64,000 nt of DNA. Origin: Iodidimonas nitroreducens. GTDB lineage: Bacteria > Pseudomonadota > Alphaproteobacteria > Sphingomonadales > Rhodothalassiaceae. This document shows, piece after piece, positions 32,322 to 37,937 of the stretch. The translations under genes and the position numbers were made by a program. The stretch's first letter is position 1. Each line of letters starts with the position of its first letter. Under the pieces are notes generated by a model. It saw only the letters and a list, made by a program, of their open reading frames with translations. It did not search any database and was not told the origin of the DNA. The stretch is from positions 1 through 64,000 of the forward strand of contig BAYV01000012.1 of assembly GCA_000710935.1 (NCBI GenBank), written 5' to 3'.

Positions 32322-32614
32322 GATGCTTTCCTCGTGATGTGGCGGCGCTTGATGGCCAGATAGTCAAAGCCACCAAAGCGATTGCGCCTTTGCGCCAGTT
32401 CAACCACACCGCCGCGCAAAAGCTTGCGCGCCAATGCTGCCTCAGCACCGGACGGCAGCCATGGGCCCACGCAATAAACAATGCGATCGCCGGGGTCGGC
32501 AGATCGGACCCAATCCTCAAAACTGGTTATCGAGCATAGAGCGGAATACTGGACCTGCCTCAACGCAGGTTGGGATTCGCGGTACATATCCTCATTTCCA
32601 TGGTGTCCGGTCAT
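32318..32614 (-). CDS. phage early protein of unknown function
   Basis: GGAGGAATT directly precedes the ATG at 32614, so I start here rather than at 32662. The 98-residue product has CSITSFEDWVRSADPGDRIVYCVGPWL (about residues 26-52) followed by a helix (EAALARKLLRGGVVELAQRR) and a basic end (AIKRRHITRK). The layout suggests a small DNA- or RNA-binding protein (winged-helix-like), but no family is recognised. It is the first gene after the CII-like gene and is coupled to the downstream peptide gene. Confidence 0.65.
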   Translation of the reverse strand: MTGHHGNEDMYRESQPALRQVQYSALCSITSFEDWVRSADPGDRIVYCVGPWLPSGAEAALARKLLRGGVVELAQRRNRFGGFDYLAIKRRHITRKAS

Positions 32615-32681
32615 AATTCCTCCGTGGCGGGAAACGGCATCCCGCAAACAATGATCATCCAAAAAGAAATCGGTGCGGCGC

Positions 32682-33161
32682 TCAGCCGCTGTCGAGACGC
32701 CCCAAGGCCGCGTTCAGATCCACCAGCACCTGAATGGCTTCACGCACCTCCCCGTGCAGGTCCCGGCGCACAACATCGGCAGCAGAGACACGTCCATCTT
32801 CGGCCAGCGAATCTGCCAAATGCGCCGCCACGTCGCCGGCTTCACGAATCAGATCCGCAAGCCGCCCGGCCCAGGGCCTGTCCTCTTTCGATGCCACACC
32901 CAGCGGCACCAGCGCATAGCCCGAAGCATGGGCCAACAGCCGCGTCACATATGGGATGCCCGTAAGGGGCTCCAGCCGAACCAGAATGTCGGCGGGGATG
33001 AATTCCGCGGCCATGGCGGGATTGGTGGTATTGCAATAATGGGACAATCGGCTTTGCGAGCGGCCGGCAAAGTCTGCGGCCACTTCCTGTCCACCCAACG
33101 CACGATAAAGATCACGAGTGGCAAGCTTCAGGGCACGGGCTGTCACACTCAAATCGGTCAT
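32682..33161 (-). CDS. phage regulatory protein CII-like (CP76 family)
   Basis: The 159-residue protein has the CP76/CII-type pattern: helix ATRDLYRALGGQEVAADFAGRSQSRLSHYCN (residues about 14-44, a helix-turn-helix), then FIPADILVRLEPLTGIPYVTRLLAH. GAGGAGGGTGGGGGA precedes the ATG, an unusually strong ribosome site. It overlaps the Cro-like gene by 4 bp. By analogy with P2/186-type CII it would activate lysogeny or integration functions. The call is by family pattern and position next to the Cro-like gene. Confidence 0.75.
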   Translation of the reverse strand: MTDLSVTARALKLATRDLYRALGGQEVAADFAGRSQSRLSHYCNTTNPAMAAEFIPADILVRLEPLTGIPYVTRLLAHASGYALVPLGVASKEDRPWAGRLADLIREAGDVAAHLADSLAEDGRVSAADVVRRDLHGEVREAIQVLVDLNAALGRLDSG

Positions 33162-33400
33162 TCCCCCACCCTCCTCATAATCGGATTATTTTTAGAAGAT
33201 GACGGAGCAGCACCATCTGATGCACTTTGCTCATCCAAGGCCAGCCGCGCTTCATAGGCCGTCAAAAGCCGCTCGCGGTGCCAACGGGGAACCCGCCGGG
33301 ACGTCTTCCAGTGTTGCACGGTAGACGGGGCCACATCGCAGGCGCGTGCGGTTTTGCGCACCCCGCCCAAGGTCATGATTATGTGCTCAATATCTGCCAT
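33158..33400 (-). CDS. Cro-like helix-turn-helix regulator (carph-isopro domain)
   Basis: The 80-residue protein has IMTLGGVRKTARACDVAPSTVQHWKTSRRVPRWHRERLL, a helix-turn-helix of the carph-isopro/YdaS-like kind. GGAG lies three bases before the ATG at 33400; the in-frame ATG at 33418 has no site. It is divergent from CI, with operator-like repeats between the two, the classic immunity layout. It should repress CI and steer to lytic growth. It heads the early leftward operon and is coupled to the CII-like gene. Confidence 0.82.
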   Translation of the reverse strand: MADIEHIIMTLGGVRKTARACDVAPSTVQHWKTSRRVPRWHRERLLTAYEARLALDEQSASDGAAPSSSKNNPIMRRVGE

Positions 33401-33409
33401 GGCTCCAAT

Positions 33410-33489
33410 ATGTGCCATTTTAGACCATTCAACGCAAGCAAAAATGTGCGATTTTAGTTCTCGATCAAAAACAGCGAATTTCGCACATT
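33410..33489. promoter_or_regulatory. operator cluster between Cro-like and CI genes
   Basis: Three related sites lie in the divergent gap: ATGTGCCATTTTAG (33410-33423), AATGTGCGATTTTAG (33443-33457) and, inverted, AATGTGCGAAATT (complement of 33477-33489). A TAAAAT box on the minus strand overlaps the first site and may be the -10 of the Cro-side promoter. The same 15-mer recurs exactly at 35402-35416. Confidence 0.7.
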
Positions 33490-33494
33490 AGGGT

Positions 33495-34067
33495 ATGGAT
33501 ATTATCAAGCAGATACGCGCAGCAAAGCGGGACCAGAATCTGACCGATCAACAGATTGGCGATATGGTGGGCCTGCCTCGCTACACCATCACCAAGATCC
33601 TGAACGGGCGGCGCAGGGTACTGGCGGAAGAAGCCGATGAATTCGTAAAGAAACTCGGGCTGATAAGCCAGGGTCAGGCCTCGGACCCATCGCCAATACG
33701 GCGCATCCCCATCGCAGGTGCCATCGCGGCAGGGAACTGGCGTGAGGCGCTGGAGGATCCGCAAGGACACATGTATTGTGATGTAGGTGGGCCCAACACT
33801 TTTGGCCTGCGCGTCGCAGGCGATAGCATGGACATGGTGGTGGAAGATGGCGGCTACATTGCCGTGGACCCCGATGACACCGACCTGATCACTGGTCGCA
33901 TCTACGCCGTTATGAATGGCAGTTCAGAAACCACCTTCAAAAAATACCGGGAGGACCCTGCGCGCTTGGAACCGCTCAGTTCCAACCCTCGGCACAAGCC
34001 GATCCGCATCGGCAGTGAAGACTTCCGCATCATCGGGCGGGTGATCTGGCGCGCATCCCTGCTCTAA
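33495..34067 (+). CDS. CI-like repressor, XRE-type HTH plus S24/LexA peptidase domain
   Basis: The 190-residue protein has an N-terminal helix-turn-helix (LTDQQIGDMVGLPRYTITKILNG, residues 16-38) and a C-terminal S24 domain: cleavage-type AG dipeptides near 74-80, catalytic Ser111 in GDSMDM and Lys149 or 150 in TTFKKYRED. It should hold lysogeny and self-cleave when RecA is activated. It is the only immunity-region gene on the plus strand. AGGG touches the ATG with almost no spacing, so translation may be leaderless, as for lambda cI from its maintenance promoter. Confidence 0.93.
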   Translation: MDIIKQIRAAKRDQNLTDQQIGDMVGLPRYTITKILNGRRRVLAEEADEFVKKLGLISQGQASDPSPIRRIPIAGAIAAGNWREALEDPQGHMYCDVGGPNTFGLRVAGDSMDMVVEDGGYIAVDPDDTDLITGRIYAVMNGSSETTFKKYREDPARLEPLSSNPRHKPIRIGSEDFRIIGRVIWRASLL

Positions 34068-34094
34068 GGCTGCAAGCCAACGAAGATAATGAAA

Positions 34095-34535
34095 TTATCT
34101 AATCTCAATGCCTTCAAGCCGCACGTACCAGGTCGCAGCATTATGCAGCCCTCTCTCTTGGCCACGCCTGAACCGGTTGGGGCGATCACGATCACTGTTC
34201 CACACCTCTCCATGATAAGGATTGTCGGGAAGTGGGTCATACCCAACCCACAATCCCAATGCCCGCGCTTCGCCAGCGCAAAAAGCAACTGAACCCGTGA
34301 ACACAGGGGTTGTCACATATTTTTGGGGATTGTGCCCGTCCTCGATGATCTGCGCCTCAATATCAACCGACATTCCTCCCTTCGGGCCAGAGGATGGTTT
34401 GAATGCCTTGGAAGATACCCTCGAGCAGTCCTTATTTTTATCCCAAACTACATGCTGTTTTGGATTGATACGGCGAATGATCCGCTGATCTGCCCGAATT
34501 TCTTCCGCATCATGCGGCTCTACAGCCGACGGCAT
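34095..34535 (-). CDS. paralogue of the third TIGR04255-operon protein, inside the prophage
   Basis: This intact 146-residue frame matches the protein at 412-846 along its whole length: IIRRINPKQH, SSKAFKPSSGP, GGMSVD, YVTTPVFTGSV, GYDPLPDNP and PNRFRR are shared. It shares one base with the upstream fragment's stop, preserving the junction seen in the full operon. Its two upstream partners are lost or truncated. It sits between CI and the xis-int operon, the usual place for accessory (moron) genes. Without its partners it may be inactive or act as a partial module. Function unknown. Confidence 0.78.
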   Translation of the reverse strand: MPSAVEPHDAEEIRADQRIIRRINPKQHVVWDKNKDCSRVSSKAFKPSSGPKGGMSVDIEAQIIEDGHNPQKYVTTPVFTGSVAFCAGEARALGLWVGYDPLPDNPYHGEVWNSDRDRPNRFRRGQERGLHNAATWYVRLEGIEIR

Positions 34536-34735
34536 CAGTTCACTGCAGCCCGCAATGCTGAGCGATCTCTTCCAAGGTCAGCCACCCAAATCGCTAATTG
34601 AGTGAAATCACTCCCAAGCTCCACTTCTTCGTCTTCGCCGGTCAGATGGTCATAGCGGGTAGCAATCACCCTATAGGGGGCAAGAATATCGATTTCGATA
34701 TCCAAATGGTTCATATGCCATTCGATCTGCACCGC
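34535..34735 (-). pseudogene. truncated copy of the second TIGR04255-operon gene
   Basis: The last 65 codons match residues 103-167 of the protein at 846-1349 (QIEWHMNHLDIEIDILAPY, ATRYDHLTG, SDFTQLAIWV). At 34735 the similarity stops abruptly, exactly where an IS1595-type transposase remnant begins on the opposite strand. The N-terminal half and the whole TIGR04255 gene are missing, so this is a decayed operon copy. Confidence 0.85.
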
Positions 34736-34870
34736 TATGCAGCGGGGTTTGAATTCCGTTATAAAAATCGGATTGCAACCGGTGTTGACGATGCCGAACG
34801 GGCGAAGCGCACCCTTTTCGGTTTCGCGGGCAAGCGCCTGACGTACGAAAGGGCTGGTGAAACGGTATAA
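34736..34870 (+). pseudogene. IS1595-type transposase remnant, C-terminal end
   Basis: The plus-strand frame reads RYAAGFEFRYKNRIATG, then DDAERAKRTLF and FAGKRLTY before a TAA at 34868. FxFRYNxR, DDAERA and GKRLTY are the C-terminal signature of IS1595/ISXO2-type transposases. Only about 45 residues remain and no terminal repeats are recognised, so the element is dead. It has replaced the upstream part of the duplicated operon, so the loss was probably caused by its insertion followed by deletion. Confidence 0.78.
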
Positions 34871-34875
34871 CTAAG

Positions 34876-35103
34876 TCAGGCAGCCCGATACTGTGGCTGA
34901 TTGACTTGCCTTTCCCGAACTTGGGAGGGTAGACGCAAGCCTTTCGAGGCGATCAGTAGTTCGGTGCCTTTCCGTTTGGTTTCAACTGAATAATTGATAT
35001 CGAACTCAAACTGACGGCGTGAACGATACAGATGCCCGATGGTATCGACATTGTCATAGGTAACGATCCGGAGGAAGCGGAAAAGACTGGCGCCTGTTTC
35101 AGG
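34876..35103 (-). pseudogene. C-terminal remnant of an unrecognised protein
   Basis: A 75-codon open stretch on the minus strand has protein-like composition: FRFLRIVTYDNVDTIGHLY, RRQFEFDINYSVETKRKG, ELLIASKGLRLP. It has no start and is closed upstream by TAA at 35104-35106. In another frame upstream (to about 35230) a stretch beginning PCHVIVKSEAANNPDHRLVV also looks coding, so the original gene is probably frameshifted. I cannot name the family. The remainder of 34876-35380 has no intact gene. Confidence 0.4.
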
Positions 35104-35378
35104 TTACCAAAATATCCGGACTGGTCATAACGCCAGAAGTGTTCGAGAGAGCGCGACCGAAGTATAACCCGAACGACAAGGCGATGGTCCGGATTGTTTG
35201 CCGCCTCTGATTTCACAATCACATGGCATGGACCGCCTAGCAGGTAATGCTCTTCTCGCCCGACCTGGTGCGGACGCCTGTAAGGTAATAAACACTGCCC
35301 ACCACCCCGCAACACTCGGCAAGCGCTGGGACTTCGGGCCAGATGATGCTCTCGACATACTTCAACCTCGAATGATCT

Positions 35379-35441
35379 ATTTTCGCACAATTATTCTTGA
35401 CAATGTGCGATTTTAGCTCCATTGATGGCCCGTCGCACAAT
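35379..35441 (+). promoter_or_regulatory. second operator cluster with promoter ahead of the xis-int operon
   Basis: ATTTTCGCACAAT (35379-35391), AATGTGCGATTTTAG (35402-35416) and CGTCGCACAAT (35431-35441) carry the same TGTGCGA half-sites as the CI/Cro gap; the middle site is identical over 15 bases to 33443-33457. TTGACA at 35397-35402 is a perfect -35 hexamer that overlaps the middle site. No strong -10 is seen. CI or the Cro-like protein probably represses the operon here. Confidence 0.65.
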
Positions 35442-35545
35442 GAAGCCGGTCCCATAGGCATCCCCCGGCGTGACGGATCTCCGCTTTTCTCGTTTGGCGG
35501 TTTTGTGGGCAACCCCACAGTCAGAACCATCCTTGTGCACATCGT

Positions 35546-35584
35546 CTGGCGGGCCTCATCCCCCTCTCCCCCGAGGCCCGCCAG
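35546..35584 (+). promoter_or_regulatory. 12-bp stem hairpin in the leader of the xis-int operon
   Basis: CTGGCGGGCCTC (35546-35557) and GAGGCCCGCCAG (35573-35584) are a perfect 12-bp inverted repeat with a C-rich 15-base loop, between the putative promoter and the first gene at 35614. It is followed by CACTCATTTAAGG, a poor U-tract, so attenuation or RNA stability control is as likely as termination. Confidence 0.5.
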
Positions 35585-35613
35585 CACTCATTTAAGGATA
35601 GGAGCAAACGCAT

Positions 35614-35808
35614 ATGTCTAATGTCAGCCGCATCTATTCCCGTCCACGGGTCATTATTCCCGTTCAACGCCCTCCTCTAACCAAGTCCAGGCCGTTAAGC
35701 CAGTTTGAGGCAGCCTGCCTGGGCGGCACCGTTGTCGCCCTTAGCAGCCCTTGGTGGCTGGGCATCGCAGAGCGTCTGTGGTTGATCCTATCCGGCGGCA
35801 CGGCATGA
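35614..35808 (+). CDS. small protein with a hydrophobic C-terminal segment, first gene of the xis-int operon
   Basis: AGGAG lies ten bases before the ATG. The 64-residue product has a basic N-terminus (IYSRPRVIIPVQRPPLTKSR) and a hydrophobic end (GTVVALSSPWWLGIAERLWLIL) that could be a membrane helix. The stop overlaps the next ATG (ATGA). No family is recognised; similar small genes precede integrase operons in other alphaproteobacterial prophages. The tight coupling makes it likely to be translated. Confidence 0.6.
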   Translation: MSNVSRIYSRPRVIIPVQRPPLTKSRPLSQFEAACLGGTVVALSSPWWLGIAERLWLILSGGTA

Positions 35809-36008
35809 AAGACGATAGCGTAACCATTTGGTGCCGCCTTCTATCAGAAGACCCATCTGGATCCGCCATTGAGATTGAGATGGAGGCAGGCACAAAACAT
35901 TGGCTCCCGACCTCGCAAATTGGTCACATCCCTGATGCAGTCCACTGGCCACGCCCTGTGCCGTTGATCGTACCCGACTGGCTAGCCAAACAAGAGGGAC
36001 TGATCTAA
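35805..36008 (+). CDS. small soluble protein of unknown function
   Basis: The ATG overlaps the upstream stop. The 67-residue acidic product has VTIWCRLLSEDPSGSAIEIE, then AGTKHWLPTSQI and PLIVPDWLAKQEGL. The strand-helix pattern (W...LP.SQI at the centre, V.VP.WLA...GL at the end) recalls small proteins annotated only as hypothetical that precede phage integrases, and is seen widely in alphaproteobacterial prophages. No function is known. Its stop TAA shares one base with the ATG of a 27-codon frame. Confidence 0.65.
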   Translation: MKDDSVTIWCRLLSEDPSGSAIEIEMEAGTKHWLPTSQIGHIPDAVHWPRPVPLIVPDWLAKQEGLI

Positions 36009-36091
36009 TGGCAACATTGTTCACCAGTGCACCGGATCAAGCCGCCTTAAGTTCGAAGCCAAGCTTCTCGACCATCAAGCACGCACGATGA
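36008..36091 (+). CDS. 27-residue coupled peptide ORF
   Basis: ATG at 36008 shares its A with the upstream TAA, and the stop TGA at 36089-36091 overlaps the ATG at 36088 of the excisionase-like gene. The peptide begins MATLFTSAPDQAALSSKP and ends TIKHAR. It may exist mainly to couple translation through the operon. There is no homology evidence, so it is a tentative gene. Confidence 0.35.
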   Translation: MATLFTSAPDQAALSSKPSFSTIKHAR

Positions 36092-36354
36092 GGGATCGTG
36101 ACATGGCTATTTCATCGCACAAAGTCCAGATTCCAGCAGTCTCGCCACCCACCCGGCGGGGGCTCTCGCGCATCCTGTCGGCGGGATATGTCGGCGTATC
36201 GCCGAACAAATTCGACCAGATGGTCACGGATGGTCGCATGCCAAAGGCAAAACGGATCGATGGCCGGAAAGTATGGGATGTGCGTGCCCTCGATCAATTT
36301 TTCGAAGCCTTGCCTTCCGATGGCGATTTAGAGAACAATCCCTGGGACGAGTAA
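36088..36354 (+). CDS. excisionase-like helix-turn-helix protein
   Basis: The 88-residue protein has SRILSAGYVGVSPNKFDQMVTDGRMPKAKRIDGRKVWDVRAL, a MerR/AlpA-type winged helix (pattern AAxYxGVS...F..MV..G..P...RI.GR..WD...LD). It lies directly before the integrase, the usual place for Xis/RDF proteins, and should bend DNA at attachment sites and direct excision. Start choice: the ATG at 36088 overlaps the previous stop; the ATG at 36103 has GAGGG eight bases upstream and is equally possible. Confidence 0.78.
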   Translation: MRDRDMAISSHKVQIPAVSPPTRRGLSRILSAGYVGVSPNKFDQMVTDGRMPKAKRIDGRKVWDVRALDQFFEALPSDGDLENNPWDE

Positions 36355-36356
36355 TC

Positions 36357-37430
36357 ATGCCCGGGGCTCCCATGAAAATCCGATTAAAATATGTGGTGGA
36401 AGATATAGACCGCCACGGCAATGTACGCCTCTATTTCAGGCGCAATGGTAAGAAAATCCGGTTGCCGGGACCTGTTGGCTCGCAGGATTTTCTCGCCGCT
36501 TACCAGACAGCCCTCGCTGGGGAATCACGGCCCAATCTCCAACCATCCAAGAAGCTGGGGCATATCGTGCCAGGGTCGGTGCGGGCGCTTTGCATCGAGT
36601 ATTTCAAGTCCGCCATGTTTCGGGAGTTGGATCCACGTACCCAGAAAGTCCGACGCAGCATCCTCGAAAGGTTTTGCGAACACAAAAGCGACGGTGAGAA
36701 ACCTTTCGCCCTCCTGCAGCCCAAACATATTCGCAAGCTCCGTGACGAGATGATGGACCGCGCCGCAGCGGCCAATGGGATGGTGAAAGCCCTCCGCCAG
36801 CTTTATACATTTGCAGTCCGTTATGATCTGCATGACCGAAATCCAGCGTCGGACGTTGAATATCTCGCCAGCAAAAACCCCGACGGCTTCCATTCTTGGA
36901 GCTTGGACGAAATCGAGAAATATGAAGAGAAGCACCCAGTGGGGACTATGGCGCGGCTAGCGCTCGCCCTCGCGCTTTACACGGGGCAACGGCGGTCAGA
37001 TCTCGTGCAAATGGGCAAACAGCATGTCCGCGACGGTTGGCTGATCTTCACCCAGCACAAAAACCGGAACCGCCATCCGGTCCGACAGGAAATCCCGATT
37101 GTCCCCGAGTTGCAAAGAATCATTGATCGCACCCATGGCACGGGCGATCTGACGTTCATGGTCACGGCGTTCAATCGCCCCTTCACATCGAACGGTTTTG
37201 GCAATCGATTCCGAAAATGGTGTAACGAGGCCGAACTTCCCCAATGCTCTGTCCACGGCCTGCGCAAAGCCGCCGCCGCACGTCTGGCGGAACAGGGCTG
37301 CACCGAGTTCGAAATCATGGCGATCACCGGGCACCGCACATCGAAAGAGGTCACCAGATACACCCGTGCCGCCAGCCAGAAAACCCGGGCCGAAAGCGCA
37401 TTAAAACGAATTACGGGAGAACGGAACTAG
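36357..37430 (+). CDS. int: tyrosine recombinase (phage integrase)
   Basis: The 357-residue protein has an N-terminal arm-binding region (VRLYFRRNGKKIRLPG), a SAM-like core-binding domain, and a catalytic domain with Arg in TGQRRSDL (about residue 212), Lys in FTQHKNR (235), HGLR (300-303), His in ITGHRTS (326) and Tyr in EVTRYTRAA (335). All catalytic residues are present. It catalyses integration at tRNA-Phe and excision. Its stop is 36 bp from attR. An ATG at 36372 is an alternative start. Confidence 0.95.
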   Translation: MPGAPMKIRLKYVVEDIDRHGNVRLYFRRNGKKIRLPGPVGSQDFLAAYQTALAGESRPNLQPSKKLGHIVPGSVRALCIEYFKSAMFRELDPRTQKVRRSILERFCEHKSDGEKPFALLQPKHIRKLRDEMMDRAAAANGMVKALRQLYTFAVRYDLHDRNPASDVEYLASKNPDGFHSWSLDEIEKYEEKHPVGTMARLALALALYTGQRRSDLVQMGKQHVRDGWLIFTQHKNRNRHPVRQEIPIVPELQRIIDRTHGTGDLTFMVTAFNRPFTSNGFGNRFRKWCNEAELPQCSVHGLRKAAAARLAEQGCTEFEIMAITGHRTSKEVTRYTRAASQKTRAESALKRITGERN

Positions 37431-37466
37431 GACAAAACTGTCCCACTTTCCGTGGTGATGGCACCC

Positions 37467-37536
37467 GGTGGGACAAAACCACCGCCTAAGACATTGAAAT
37501 ATAAGGGATCAAAAAAGAAGTGGTGCCCAGGGGCGG
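37467..37536. repeat. attR, 70-bp core direct repeat
   Basis: Identical to 2356-2425 over all 70 bases. Bases 37521-37536 are the 3' end of the intact tRNA-Phe, so integration rebuilt a complete tRNA. The octamer GTGGGACA is at 37468-37475 and its complement lies just outside at 37439-37446. Confidence 0.95.
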
Positions 37537-37596
37537 AATCGAACCACCGACACTGCGATTTTCAGTCGCATGCTCTACCAACTGAGCTACCTGGGC
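37521..37596 (-). tRNA. tRNA-Phe (anticodon GAA)
   Basis: On the minus strand the gene reads GCCCAGGTAGCTC ... GACTGAAAATC ... GGTTCGATTCC ... CTGGGCACCA. It is 76 bases with encoded CCA; the acceptor arms pair (GCCCAGG with CCTGGGC), the anticodon loop CTGAAAA gives GAA, and the T-loop is GGTTCGATTCC. It lies downstream of yacG in the host cluster. Its 3' end is the integration target of the prophage, and it remains intact. Confidence 0.97.
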
Positions 37597-37678
37597 ACAA
37601 ACCTCGAGAAAAACCGCCGAACCGTTGATGAAGGCAAAGCCCCCGCAAACACAGCCGAAAAGCGTTTCTGGTGGCCGC

Positions 37679-37906
37679 TTATAGGCAATCGGATCGCCCC
37701 TGTCCAGAGGCTGTTGATGGAAAAAGTCCATCCTCGTCATCAAAGCCGTTTATGGGGGTAACGCCCGCCACAACATAATGTTCGCCAAACCAGCGCGACA
37801 AATCGATTTTGGCGCAGCGATCCGAACAAAAGGGCTTGTGTTCGCCCGAACAAATCGTCTTGCAGATGGGGCAGCGCCCCTTTTTGGGGGCCTTTGATGC
37901 GGTCAT
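37679..37906 (-). CDS. yacG: DNA gyrase inhibitor YacG
   Basis: The 75-residue protein has the four-cysteine zinc site CPICKTIC...FCSDRC (CxxC, 15 residues, CxxC) followed by AKIDLSRWFGEHYVV, the YacG signature. It binds gyrase subunit B and blocks its activity. AGGAC and a typical start MTASKAPKKGRCP support the ATG at 37906; the frame continues to a GTG at 37936. It follows the RNase G/E gene by 31 bp, as in many alphaproteobacteria, and is followed by tRNA-Phe. Confidence 0.93.
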   Translation of the reverse strand: MTASKAPKKGRCPICKTICSGEHKPFCSDRCAKIDLSRWFGEHYVVAGVTPINGFDDEDGLFPSTASGQGRSDCL

Positions 37907-37937
37907 GATCCGTTCTGTCCTCTCGCTTGCGGTCACT

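Larger units (their letters stand above)
2356..37536. mobile_element. temperate siphovirus prophage integrated at tRNA-Phe
   Basis: The element is framed by identical 70-bp direct repeats, the right one overlapping the 3' end of tRNA-Phe. It has a full set of modules: integrase and excisionase-like genes next to attR, CI and Cro-like regulators, primase and SF3 helicase, TerS/TerL, lambda-type portal, protease-capsid fusion, tail tube, tape measure, receptor-binding genes, endolysin and holin. The GpA-type terminase, gpW-like joiner and lambda-family portal indicate a lambda-like head; a tube plus long tape measure without sheath genes indicates a non-contractile tail. No structural gene is visibly broken, so it may be inducible. 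The excised circle would be 35,111 bp by copy-to-copy distance. Confidence 0.95.

Noticed and set aside
34598-34870. Plus-strand 90-codon open frame
   Set aside because: It is a chimera: its first half is antisense to the truncated operon gene and only the last 45 codons (transposase tail) are coding. I list the remnant alone.
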